Shown piece after piece: positions 24,316-34,499 of a DNA stretch of 64,000 bases; positions within the stretch are counted from its first letter, which is position 1, and each line of letters begins with the position of its first letter. The notes beneath the pieces were generated by a model that made no database searches, was not told where the DNA came from, and saw nothing but the letters and a program-made list of their open reading frames with translations. Position numbers and translations under genes: made by a program. This stretch comes from Annona cherimola (lineage: Eukaryota; Streptophyta; Magnoliopsida; Magnoliales; Annonaceae), in contig CM059975.1 of NCBI GenBank assembly GCA_030490835.1, positions 60,503,174-60,567,173 on the forward strand. Direction: 5' to 3'.

Positions 24316-25546
24316 CTCAAGTATTTATGAAATGTATTTAAGGGTGGTCATTCCTATAATGTTTTGAAATGATGAATGTTTATGAGTTTTTATGAAAAGT
24401 TATGTTGGCATATTGATATCATGTGATGTTCATGGACATGTGCACATATATGATGTATAATGAAGAGGCTTTGGTGGAAGTAGAAAGCAGATCAGAGAGT
24501 TCCCCTTCACTATTGCCGAGTCGTATGGGCTGTGTGCCGACGGCGTCCTCTCCAGAGGTGAAAGAAAAGGAATGTTATGTGTGAATGAATGCATTGCATT
24601 TTCATACATGGATTGAAAAGTAAAGCATGGATTTGAAATGATGTTTTTAAGAGATGGTGCAAATAATTCTCTACATGAGAATGACAAGTCACCTGGTGTA
24701 AGAGGTATATAATGCCGGAGAAATTAAAAGTCATGCATGTAGGAACCATGTAGGCATCAGGAGGAAGAGAGGTTCCCCTTGATGAGGCCAAGTCGGAGAC
24801 AGCCGGCGCATTGGAACATGCTATGTGAGATGTTCCCTGGGCTAGCGTACCCGCACACGAAGGTTTATGTCAGGAGTGGAAAGGAAGCATTTGCACATCA
24901 AATGTTTATGAAAAGGTTTCTATTCCATTAATAGTTGATCACTTGCTAAGTGTCTTCTATCGAAAGGAGAGAAATGCATTTACGAATGATTTACATGAAT
25001 GGTTTATGAAAGGTTTCCAAAAATGGTTTACGAAAAGGTTTCTATGCTGTTGGTAGTTGATCACTTCGTAAGTGTCTTCTACCGAATGGAGAGGAATGCA
25101 TTTAAAATGAAAAATGTTTGCTTATTGAGTTTCGACTCATGTTTTGTTTTCCCAACCTCAGACGAGTGTAGGGAAAGCAAAGAGGTGAAGGGCATGTGTT
25201 GCTAAAGGAAAAGAGGAATCTACAAAGGTTAGTAGATTTTTGTATGAATAGATTCCCTAATGGGATATAATGAAAAATGACATAGGTTGTATGAAATTGT
25301 GAAGTTATGAATAATATGAGAAGTTGATGATTAATGATAATATGGATAAGTCCATTATGAATGATGATGAGTATATGTTTATGTGATGAAAGAAAAGAAA
25401 AAGAAAGAAATGAAAAAAAGTTTGGATGAGTTCCAATTAAGAACCCGCCGTGTGATCAGGGCAACAATCCTGAGTCACGTTTACCAATCGACAAAATCTT
25501 GAAGTAAGGACTATGTGGACACCTCGGTTCGGGGCGCCACAACTCT

Positions 25547-26059
25547 TTTATTCTAACAGTTTATGGTCGCTCCCCATTGGCTTAGCCAATCCATACCCAA
25601 TATCACATCGAATTCGGTCATAAGCAATAAGATCAAATCAGCTTCTAGAATCAATGATCCTATCCTAATTGGGCAGGCTTTGCATACTTGGCTAGTACTT
25701 GCTAACCTATAGATTGGAGATTCTACATGTATAACCTGATTGGTCTTTTCTACCGGTAGTGTATGGGTGGTCACGTATTGGCATGCTATGAATGAATGGG
25801 TGGCACCAGAATCAAACAAAGCTATTGCCATATTTCCTAGAATATAAATCGTACCTGTGACCACCTTCTCTTCTTGTTCTTGAGATTCTGTCCGGATCAG
25901 GGCATGCACATGCATCGGGTTTGTAGAAGTTCCCTGCTTACTTGTTGCTCCGGGTATCCTAAGCTGAGCAGGTCTTCCACGTCCTTGAGATGACTGCGCC
26001 TCGTTTGGGCAGTTCGGGGCTATGTGACCCGTTTGATCACATATATAATACTTGACCAC
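25547..26059 (-). pseudogene. Tekay-type zinc knuckle and aspartic protease of G1
   Basis: Reads a second CCHC-type knuckle near 26015-26050, then a linker and a retropepsin with the active-site motif ALFDSGATHSFIA (about 25800-25840). The late block LILLLMTEFDVILGMDWLSQ is standard for Ty3/gypsy. The active site is intact. The knuckle has Tyr (codon 26048-26050) where the first Cys is expected. The frame meets a stop after GATINC at 25553, a few codons before the inserted LTR, and is offset from gag by a lost base near 26100 within the first knuckle. It is continued by the pol piece ending at 20756. Confidence 0.88.
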
Positions 26060-27239
26060 CTTTGCTTCCCCTGGCCTGCACTCCTTGGCAATGTGACCCG
26101 TCTGTCCACTTTATAACACCGGTTCAAGCGCTTTAGACACTCGCCTATATGCCGCTTCTGACACTTCCTACACAACGGCGAGCTTTTTCTCTTTTGTATT
26201 CCTTTTCCTTTTCTTATACTGCCTTTTCTAGCTTTCTCTTTTTCGGTTTCCATTTCCTTGGGACCCATACTGAACGCCCTTGAACCCAATCTTAGTTCTT
26301 GGGTTCTCAGAGCCTCAATTTCCAAAGCCCTTTCTCTCTCAAGGCTTGAAGCGTAATCCTTTATCAGCAGGGGTGCCAAACTTTCTCGCAGGTATGGCCT
26401 CAACCCTTGTTGAAATCTCTGTGCCTTATTTTGTGACACATTAGCGATCCAAGGGACATATCTAACCAGAGCATTAAATCTTGTAGCGTACTCAGTGACC
26501 GTCATCCTCCCTTGATATAATTTTTCAAATTCTACTACCTTTTGACTCTGTAGTCCAACCGGGAGGTACTCTTTATTAAATTCTTCTACAAATGTTTGCC
26601 AAGACACTTCTTCGGATCGTGGCGTTGTGATTAACATCGTCTCCCACCATTCATGTGCATCTTTTGCTAACAAATGGGTGGCACATTGTACTTTCTTACG
26701 GTCGTTGCACGGAGATATCCTAAACAATTTCTTAATTTCCATCATCCACTGCTCTGATTGGACCGGGTCAGGTTCTCCAGAAAATTTCGGGGGTCGCTAA
26801 GCAGAAAGGCATTTATGGCTCTTCTGTCAGCTTCCATTAGCTAATTCTCATCCCTTAGCGGTGCCGATGTGACAATGGGGTCTGCCATAGGAGCAGGTCC
26901 TCTCTCTGCACTACCCAACTGAGCTTGTTGGGTCCTTTCCCATAATCCCTGTATAATGTCGGCAGTCTGCGCTGCCCAATCCCTAGTGGCCTGCTGCATT
27001 GCTTTTTCCACTGCTGCAGCCACTCTTTTCTCCATGAGTTTATTCTGTCTCGACTAAATTTCCTCTTCCACATTCCGTTCAGGGATTTCATCATTCCGCC
27101 TTTGTTGGTTCCTTTGGTTTTGTGTCACTGGCCTTCCTCTTTTAGGTCGGCTAGTTTCGCCAACTTCATGTTGGCTTGGAACTTCTGTCGCTGCCTTTTT
27201 TCCTTTATTTTTCCTTACTCCTGCTCTCGTTTCCACCAT
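26020..27239 (-). pseudogene. Tekay-type gag of G1
   Basis: Capsid-nucleocapsid protein that would package element RNA. It starts with MVETRAGVRKNKGKKAATE (27239) and has a stop after VEEEI (about 27054). A frameshift near 26800 separates the N-terminal part from the main capsid block, which includes QWMMEIKKLFRI, WETMLITTPRSEEVSWQTF, LYQGRMTVTEYATRFNALV and FQQGLRPYLR. A Cys-rich block CRKCQKRHIGECLKRLNRC leads into the knuckles. Total length fits a gag of about 400 residues. A diverged copy is in G2 at 56101-56872. The overlapping ORF at 26855-27094 is a frame shadow. Confidence 0.88.
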
Positions 27240-27690
27240 TGTTTTAATCTAAGTATATAACAGCACACTTTTCATTTTCTATTAACATTAAATCATTATA
27301 TACGCATTTCATTGATAATCATTAGGGAATCATTTCATACGCATTTCATTATCATATGGTCACAACCAATTTATTCAATCATAAGATATCACATCATTCA
27401 GCTCACGCTCATTCATTCATACATATATCTAAAGCATCCGAAATTCAGTATATCAACATATTCATTCGCATTCATCATATTCACATCATCACATTCATAG
27501 TTAGTACATGTGAAAGTAAATCACACTGATGTACACATATAGCATTGCACACACATATCACACTTATATACATGTCAGTTCACCATAGAAACCATAGTGT
27601 CAACCAGCCATAATTATACATACACCACATTGTCATCAAGCCACACTAGTATATACACAACTTCAAAACCAAAACAAGTGACAAGAAAGT
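27240..27690 (-). other. Spacer between upstream ORF and gag in G1
   Basis: AT-rich, with many CATTCA/CACATAT-like short repeats. No open frame is supported. In element direction it lies between the acidic ORF and the gag start. Confidence 0.5.
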
Positions 27691-28458
27691 TCATCGTCTT
27701 CCTGGGCCTCTCCTTAGACGTCTACGTTTATGTGAAACTTGTGAGGGTGCCTCTGTGATTGTATTAGTGTTGGACCTCGCCTGAACCTCATCATCACCAC
27801 TATCATCATCATCGTCCTCATCTTCGTCATCCTCTACAAACTCCACTACTTCCTCCTCTTCATCCTCTTCCTCTTCCTCCCCTTCTTCCTCGAAAGGCTC
27901 GAGGAATTCCATAGGGTCATCATCATCATTGACCTCGGCTAGTCGAACAATTTCACCTATGTCCTCCATTATATAGAGCATCACCTCATTAGGTTTAGGA
28001 GCAGCAGGTACTTCGATGACTCCCTCAGTACGACGCCTTTGTATATAGAGGGTCATGTCCACTTCCCATTGATGGAGTCGTTCCCACGGTGCTCCGTAGC
28101 GAAACTGGACACATCCATCGATGAACCTATACCATGGGCCTGCATCGGGGGGTATGGGTGCTTGAGTCTTTGCCCAAAAGTCCTGTAGGTCCTATGGGTC
28201 TACTCGGTCAGTTGGAACACGTGGATCCCTGAGAATTCAAAGATAGGTGCCTAGTAACACTCATGCCCTAGGTTTGTAACTGGAGGGCTCTCCTAATTCT
28301 TGTTCATGTTGGTCAGTGGGAACTACGGGAAACTGTGGGGTACTGTGCTGGGATCCCCACCATCTATTTATATTTTCTTCCTGTCGCCGTCTCCTCTCCT
28401 CTTCTCTTTCTTTTTGTAATTCCTCCGCACTCATCACCCGTTTACCTCTATCCTCCAT
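27691..28458 (-). pseudogene. Acidic upstream ORF of G1, unknown function
   Basis: One minus frame runs from MEDRGKRVMSAEELQ (28458) to RRRLRRGPGRR (27691), about 255 codons. Three stops at about 28260, 28221 and 28191 break it; two are TGA and look like CGA decay. The N-terminal part is a charged helix rich in E and R (EREEERRRRQEEN). The middle reads FWAKTQAPIPPDAGPWYRF and FRYGAPWERLHQWEVDMTLY. The C-terminal third is a long Asp/Glu run followed by a basic tail. It is not Gag and I know no function. A strongly decayed counterpart at 57320-57680 in G2 shows it belongs to the family. An acidic chaperone-like or Gag-binding role is only a guess. Confidence 0.6.
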
Positions 28459-28676
28459 CTGTATAGATATAGCAATCAAATTGCATTGCAACAATAATTC
28501 ATTGTCATATGGCATGCATTTCATCATGTTATAAGCATACCTAATTATCATATAACATGTATTTCATCATGTTATAATAATACATGAGCATCATTTAATC
28601 ATATCTAATTCATCACAGAATCATAGGTAATCATGTATAATCATGTGTAATCATACACATCTCATCATATTCTATC
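28459..28676 (-). other. G1 5' leader, truncated
   Basis: AT-rich with repeated AATCATGTATAATCATG. The primer site and 5' LTR junction are absent because a SIRE element is inserted at 28677 and its right part is fused to other LTR sequence. Confidence 0.5.
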
Positions 28677-28839
28677 TGTTGGAAACAATTGTTGAAATCA
28701 AATGCAAAATATCCAAAGTATGAGTTTTGATGATTAACAACATAATTCGAGTAAAGTCTTAGCTACTAATATATTTTATGCAATGTTTAAGGTTATAAAA
28801 ATGAAAAATACAAAACAGAACAAATCAAGTCACAACCCA

Positions 28840-29240
28840 CATCGACTCAGACATCAACTTGGGCCAAGTCGATTTCTCAATTCGACTTCAAGAGACGTCC
28901 TCTGTCCAGCGTTGAAATTGGGAGCAAAATGTGCCGAAGTCGCAGACGAAGTCGACTCCATCTGTGACTTGGGTGAAGTCACAGACCAAGTCGACTCCAG
29001 TATCGACTTCAAGTGACACTTTCCTTCCAGAGTTGAAATTGGGTGGCAAAGCTGCCGAAGTCGTACATGAAGTCGACTCCACTTACGACTTGGGTGAAGG
29101 CGCAGGCCAAGTCGACTCCAGCATCGACTTCAATCAGATGGGCAGAAATTTCAGGAGTCAAGTCGGGGAATAAGTTGACTTCAAGATAGACTTGAGTCAA
29201 GTTGAAGACCAAGTCGACTTAAATATTCAACTTGGAATAT
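28840..29240 (+). repeat. GTCGAC palindrome cluster (distal) in C2 LTR
   Basis: Units such as GAAGTCGACTCC flanked by AAGTCGCA and TGCGACTT-like arms, partly decayed. The ORFs 28783-29212 on both strands read through these units and are not genes. Confidence 0.88.
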
Positions 29241-29489
29241 ATGAAGATTAATCCAAGTCCAAAGCAAGCAAGATACATGAATTCAACCATTCTAATCAAA
29301 ATATATATTGGATTTATTCATGCATACAAAGATTCAAGCTTTTCAAGCTCTCTAGACATAAATCTAAAGAACTTTCATAAAAATGAACTCCAAGTATTGT
29401 AAATCAAAAGAAGAACACTTATGAAGAAAAAGTTGAACAAGCAAGAGACATTTCAAGAAAGATTAAGCAGACTTGGCAAGAGAGAAAAG

Positions 29490-29675
29490 CCAAGTCGCAC
29501 CCGAAGTTAACTCCAAGATCGACTTGGGCCAAGTCTCAGACCAAGTCGACCCAGAAGACAGACTTGGAAACTAAAGCATAGCCGAAGTCGCATGCTGGAG
29601 TCGGCCGAAGTCGACTCCAGCATGCGACTTGGGTGAAGTCGCACATGAAGTCGACTCCACCTGCGACTTGGAGAA
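29490..29675 (+). repeat. GTCGAC palindrome cluster (promoter-proximal) in C2 LTR
   Basis: At 29583-29675 two units with CGAAGTCGACTCCA cores and GCGACTTGG ends follow each other at about 40 bp, ending some 80 bp before the TATA box. Confidence 0.9.
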
Positions 29676-29753
29676 ATAACGTTCGAATTTTTGAATGTTG
29701 GAACATTTATTACGCGCCAACTAACTCTATAACGTTAAAAATTCTCCCTCCTC

Positions 29754-29762
29754 TATATATAG
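29754..29762 (+). promoter_or_regulatory. TATA box of C2 LTR
   Basis: TATATATAG followed by ACACTCAAG, identical to the boxes at 43827 and 53207. Confidence 0.7.
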
Positions 29763-30466
29763 ACACTCAAGAAAATGTGGAAACAAACAAGTAAGAGCTG
29801 AAAAAGAGGAAAGAAGTGCTACTAAGAGTTTCAATCCACTTTTCTCTACAATTGAGTGATCTATACACTTTCAAAGGAAGAACAAGCTTCAAAGTTGTTG
29901 TTTGCTTCAACACTGAACGATTCGTCGCTTCTATGAATTCTTTCTCGAGCTAAAACTGCCTACACAAATTTGTAAAGTGTAGATTTCTTTTATTTCATCT
30001 TGTTATTTGATTTTGGTCCTTGGTTTGAGTTTGGTGTTTCAAATTAAGATATAGCAAAGTAGGGTTGTGATTGGAGTATAACTCATCACCTACTTGTGCT
30101 GCTTATTGTATATGCCCCCTAGAGCTAGAATCTAGAAGAGAGCGGAGGCTCTGGTTGTATAGGCCCCCTAGAACTAGAATCTAGAAGAGAGTGGAGACTC
30201 TAGTTGTATTCACGGAATACATAGTGGAACCCAAGTCACAAGGGAGTGTGAGCTTGGAAGAGTGGAGTGGGGAAGGTTGCCCGAACCACTATAAATCTTG
30301 TCTACTATTTTTCATTTCCGCTTTCATTATCTTATTGCTTTCTATTTGTTTCATTAAAGGGGATTAAACTAAACCAGAGTAAAATCTCTAATTAAAGTTT
30401 AAAATTTTAAATACCCAATTCACCCCTCCCCTCTTGGGTTATTGCCATCAACTCGGGACCAACAAG

Positions 30467-30481
30467 TGGTATCAGAGTAGG
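30467..30481 (+). promoter_or_regulatory. Primer-binding site of C2 (initiator tRNA-Met type)
   Basis: TGGTATCAGAGTAGG starts two bases after the LTR end and matches the start of the usual plant tRNA-Met primer site TGGTATCAGAGC. Confidence 0.85.
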
Positions 30482-30512
30482 TCTTTGAGTTTTACTAAAG
30501 AGATCTTTTGAT

Positions 30513-30726
30513 ATGGCATCCCAATCCACTTCTGTTCCCGCATTTGCCGAAGGCCAATCCTTTACTAGGCCACCATTGTTTGATGGGAACAATTTTGGAT
30601 ATTGGAAGCAATGTATGAAATAACTCATAATGGCTACAGATTTGGACTCTTGGATTGCAATCTAAGACGGTGTGACCTTGCCTACTGATGAAAGAGCTTC
30701 CAAATAGACCGATGAGGAAGTGAAAA
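30513..30726 (+). pseudogene. SIRE gag start of C2, truncated
   Basis: ATG at 30513 opens MASQSTSVPAFAEGQSFTRP, the same N-terminus as C1. Codon 37 is TAA (30621-30623), exactly the position of the TAA in C1. Further stops arise from CAA and TGG codons (IAI*DGV, SK*TDEE). The frame is cut off at the junction with the Tekay LTR. Too short to show a capsid domain by itself; the identity rests on C1. Confidence 0.85.
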
Positions 30727-32587
30727 TTGAACTTGAACCCTTAATTACATACTTGCCATTAAATTCTCAATTAATATCCTAATTAAGAGCATCATAAATT
30801 CTCATTTAAGGATTCATTATGAATCATATTCAGATCTCATAAATTGAGTTAGAAAAACTGAATTTAAATCATTCAAACTCAAGAGTATACTTAGATAGAT
30901 TAACACTTAAGCTCAACTTCTTAAGCTAATTTCCTTGGCTTATTTTCTCCTTTTCTTTTTCTTTTTCTTCCCTTGTTCTTGGCTTCAAACTTCCTGCAAG
31001 AGGAGGACGTGCACTGCTGGAAAGGGGCTAAGCTCCTTGAATTTTTTTCTACCTTTTAAACATAGGTGCATATGGACGTTCACTTGAGAAGTAGCTGGAA
31101 TTTCTAGCTTGTGGATCCCACTTGCCACATCATTTTGGGATTATTTTAATGTATACTTATCTCCCTTGCTGACATGGAAAATTGTAGTCCATTTAAATTA
31201 CATTTTTCTTAAATAAAAATTTAGTAATTATCCATACCATTAACTAATCTCAAATTTGTCCATTAATCACATCCATTTCCAGTAGCTGATTTTCCATTTT
31301 TTTTCAACGAATTTGCAGCTTTTTTAATGCATATTTATATACCCTAATATTTAGGCTAATTAAGCATGATTTATCATTTTTAGAAAATTAAAAAAAATCA
31401 GATTTCTAGCTGTTTGGACGGTCCACATTTCAGCTCTATTTTGCTGTCCAAGTACACGTCCCTTTTCAGCTGCCCTTTTGAAAAAATTTCACCATTTTTG
31501 CATCTTTAAATTAATATACATTTAATTACCTAGTAAATAACCTACCTAGGGTCAATTTAGGATAATTTAAAAAATCACAAAAATTCCCATAGGCTGTCAT
31601 ACCGTCCACATCTCCTTCATGCACTCTTGCTGTCCATTTCTTGATCTCCTCTCAATGGTCCAAATCTAAGGCTTTTAACCATGAATTTCTACTCTAATTT
31701 AATGCACATTTATCCTCATTAACTCAAAACTGACTTTCGGCATATATTTTATTAAAAAATATTTCACAAAATCCAATTTAATGGACTGTTTGAACGTCCA
31801 TACATGCCACATGTGCTATGCTACTTTAAGCTCCTTAATTCAACATTTAAAAATGAGATAATTGCAAGGATTTTTTCCAGTTTTAATAATTCATAAAATA
31901 CCCTACAATTAACCTCCTTTTGACACCTCAATTTCGTCCTTATTCATTTGATTATTTTACTTATTTTTAACATAAATGCTAATCAGTTTTTAATGCAAAA
32001 AGTCAAAAGCATTGATCCCGATTTCATGCAGCTCTAATCCCATTATCATTTGCAGATCCAATCCATTCATAACCTTGATCTCATAATTTTAACCGTCCAT
32101 TTCAAATTTCATCTCAATCCGACTTTTCTAGCTCAAGTTAGGATTGTTTTAAATTTTGGACGGTGATGATCAATTATCATCAAAAGTTTCATAATCTACC
32201 TTTCCCATGTGATTAAGCATGAAATTATGTGCTTCCATCTCAATTTTCATCTTAGTCTGCCTTATAGGTGTCAAATTATGAATTTTTCAACATTTTCTAA
32301 CTTGGCTCTATAATTAGCCTCCTAATTTCCATTAATCATATTATGGAAATTAATTAATTTTTCATGGAAAATTAATACCTTTTTAATCCTCATTAGGCCA
32401 CTTTAATCATATTAGCCCATTTCAACTTAGAGTGATTGATTTTATCATTATTCATAACCTTTGACCTAATTGTCATAAATCATCAATATTGCACATAAAT
32501 CATTTATAATTCCATCAAGTCATACTTGAATCATACTTATGTGTTAAATGCATAGACATGAATCCCTATGTAGGTCAGAGTTTCACA
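30727..32587 (-). mobile_element. Tekay/Del-type LTR piece (reverse), U3 side
   Basis: Ends GAGTTTCACA at 32587. Its course parallels 16400-17892 (pyrimidine run, GACGTGCACTG, GGATCCCACTTGCCAC, ATTTCATCTCAATCCGA). The left end is fused to the truncated SIRE gag. By position it could be what remains of the G1 5' LTR, but it has diverged visibly from the G1 3' LTR, so the pairing is not shown. No gene. Confidence 0.7.
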
Positions 32588-33681
32588 AAGTAAGAATTCT
32601 GAAGTTCACATTTAACTTTCTAAGATTCGCATATCTGAGTATTTTTAATGATTATTTTCTCACTCCTTACAAAATCCACCTCTAGTAGATTAAACTCTCA
32701 TAATCACTTATGAAACGCATTTATATCCTATTATAAGTTAAATTTCATTCCAAAAATTTGGAATTTAACTTTTATTTTAATTTATTCCTCAATCTGCCCA
32801 TATTGGTGAAATCAGACACACTGATTTCTCTAATTTTTTATTTATAATAAAATCAAGGAATTTAAATCTAAAATTTCTATCATACCTTAATACCTACATG
32901 AATTAGCTAAAATAAATAATTTCAGCATAAAATATTAAGTATTTATATTTATTTAAGTATTTTTACTCTACTGGACAGCAGCATCAATTTTCAAACTGGT
33001 CAAATTACATTAATTATTAGGAATATTTATACCCTCCAAAAATTAATTTTTATTCTCTTTAAGTTCTATTCAAGATTTATTCTATATCATATAAACTTTT
33101 CAGCTTAAAATTCCTTGTATAAAAATTATTAAAAATCATTTGGTGCAGCAGATCCTGATAACTGTTCTACCCTATTCGGGTTTATCTTCTTGGATTTTTA
33201 GTTTGCAACCTCCTTAACCTTTTAAGTTGAAAATTAGTTAGTTAGTTTCTTAATAATCATATCATGAGTTTTCACACAAATTTTCATGATAAAACTCATT
33301 CATTTACTATTTCGTTTATATTTTAGTTTTCTGTTTCATTTCTACTACGTTTTGCTTCCATATTTGCATCTAATTTTAATATACATGCAAAACTCTTAAT
33401 AATTATTGCTTAATTATTAAACTCAACATATATCCTCTATTTAATCATAAAATTAATTCAAGAAATCAGGGTTTTGCTTCCATTATACCTAGTTTTGGTC
33501 ATTTCATACTTATTTGCATATGTGTTTTATAACCATTAAATCTAAAAATTTAACATGTTGGAGCGTCCTTTTGAACATAGATAAAATAATTAATGGGAGG
33601 AGATAAAATACACATTCCTATTGGACATCCCCATCTTCCTTCTCTTTTTTTTCATTTTTGCTGATTTTTTGGGCATCTCTA

Positions 33682-33722
<41 letters not shown>

Positions 33723-34316
33723 TTCCAGCTGCTGCTGCTGCTCCTTTTTTTTCTTTTTCCTTTCTTGCTGCCCAAGAAACTACCTTCAGTTTCCTTTTTT
33801 TCATAATTTTTAAATGCCAAAAATCTGCTCAAAGTCAATCCCTTGATCACATTCAACATGTGTCCTCTATTTTGTCATTTTGTGACACGTGAAATGGCCC
33901 TTTTTTCCTTATTGAACACGTCTTTAAAATGTCAAATCAACCTAATTAAAATCATGATTAATATAATCCACATCATTCATGAGGTAAAGCACATCAACAT
34001 GTGCTTACCTTTCAAATTTCACGTCAATCCGCCTTATAGGCGTTAAGTTACGAATTTTTCAAATAATACTCTAATTTATCCCATCATTATCATCAACTAA
34101 ATGATAATTAACGGGATTAAAAATTATGCCAAATCATCATTTTCATACCTCATTTTGTCTTTTCGTGCATATTAAACCACATTGAGCTAAGGTGATTAAA
34201 TTAACTACCTCACTTAGTCATTCGCCCTAATCTCATTTATCCATTTCAATGCACACATTAATAACTCTTGAATACCTAGGTTACATTTAGTGATCTCAAA
34301 TGTTCTAGGTATCACA
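32588..34316 (-). mobile_element. Tekay/Del-type LTR piece (reverse), U3 side, second copy
   Basis: Begins abruptly after another LTR end. AGTAAGAATTCTGAAGTTCAC aligns with AGTAAGGTTTCTCAAATTCAC at 40675, inside the LTR of G2. It ends CTAGGTATCACA at 34316, the reverse of the LTR start at 10218. So the piece at 30727-32587 lies inside or against this LTR. Includes GGACAGCAGCATCAATTTT (as at 41056). No gene; the ORFs at 33.6-34.0 kb follow a TC microsatellite. Confidence 0.72.
33685..33716. repeat. (TC)n microsatellite
   Basis: About 15 TC/CT units inside the LTR piece. A shorter TC run is at the equivalent place in the LTR at 41765-41785. Confidence 0.9.
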
Positions 34317-34499
34317 CTAGGTACTCGCATCCTTGTCTTCTACTACTTGTTTTAGTTTTAAATTTTATTTTCTCTTCCCACTTTTCTACTTTTATTTCAT
34401 TTTATTTACTTTATTCTCTTTATATTCGACACGAAAGCGTTTAAAAATAAAGTTTGTAGTCCTGAATTTCCTATGGATTGATAATTTATATACTATAAT

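Larger units (their letters stand above)
20757..25541 (+). mobile_element. Solo LTR, Tekay/Del type, with target duplication ACTCT
   Basis: Starts TGTGAAACC and ends GGGGCGCCACA. ACTCT stands at 20752-20756 and 25542-25546. It sits between protease and RT of G1 in the opposite orientation. Without the nested SIRE LTR (21018-22608 plus one duplication) it is about 3.2 kb, shorter than the 5-kb LTRs of the same family, so subfamilies differ in length. TATAAAAGG at 23195-23203 is a likely promoter. No internal domain or coding sequence; the ORFs at 23.0-25.2 kb are chance. Confidence 0.93.
17893..28676 (-). mobile_element. Internal region of Tekay/Del-type element G1
   Basis: Read on the minus strand the order is leader (28676 down), acidic upstream ORF (28458-27691), gag (27239-26020), protease (26059-25547), RT-RNase H-integrase (20756-17963) and polypurine tract. 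RT and RNase H blocks are of the Tekay/Del type of chromoviruses. The pol is split by a solo LTR at 20757-25541, and the leader is cut by a SIRE element at 28677, which removed the primer site and the junction to the 5' LTR. The element is inactive. Confidence 0.88.
28677..30726 (+). mobile_element. Truncated SIRE-type element C2: 5' LTR, primer site, gag start
   Basis: LTR 28677-30464 (TGTTGGAAAC...GGGACCAACA, 1788 bp), the sequence AGTGGTATCAGAG, then the first 71 codons of gag. It breaks off after GAGGAAGTGAAAA at about 30726 and passes directly into a reverse Tekay LTR. The bases before the LTR are CTATC, but the right end is lost so no duplication can be checked. Its internal start is almost identical to the element at 42771. 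Confidence 0.93.

Noticed and set aside
16400..32587. 30727-32587 as the certain 5' LTR of G1
   Set aside because: Position fits, but it differs visibly from the G1 3' LTR piece at 16400-17892, and the junction with the primer site is lost.
33590..33859. ORFs rich in RE or SL repeats
   Set aside because: They are products of the (TC)n microsatellite at 33685-33716.
10218..34316. Forward LTR at 10218 and reverse LTR ending at 34316 as the two LTRs of one element
   Set aside because: They are in opposite orientation, both are truncated, and both cover the same (5') part of the LTR.
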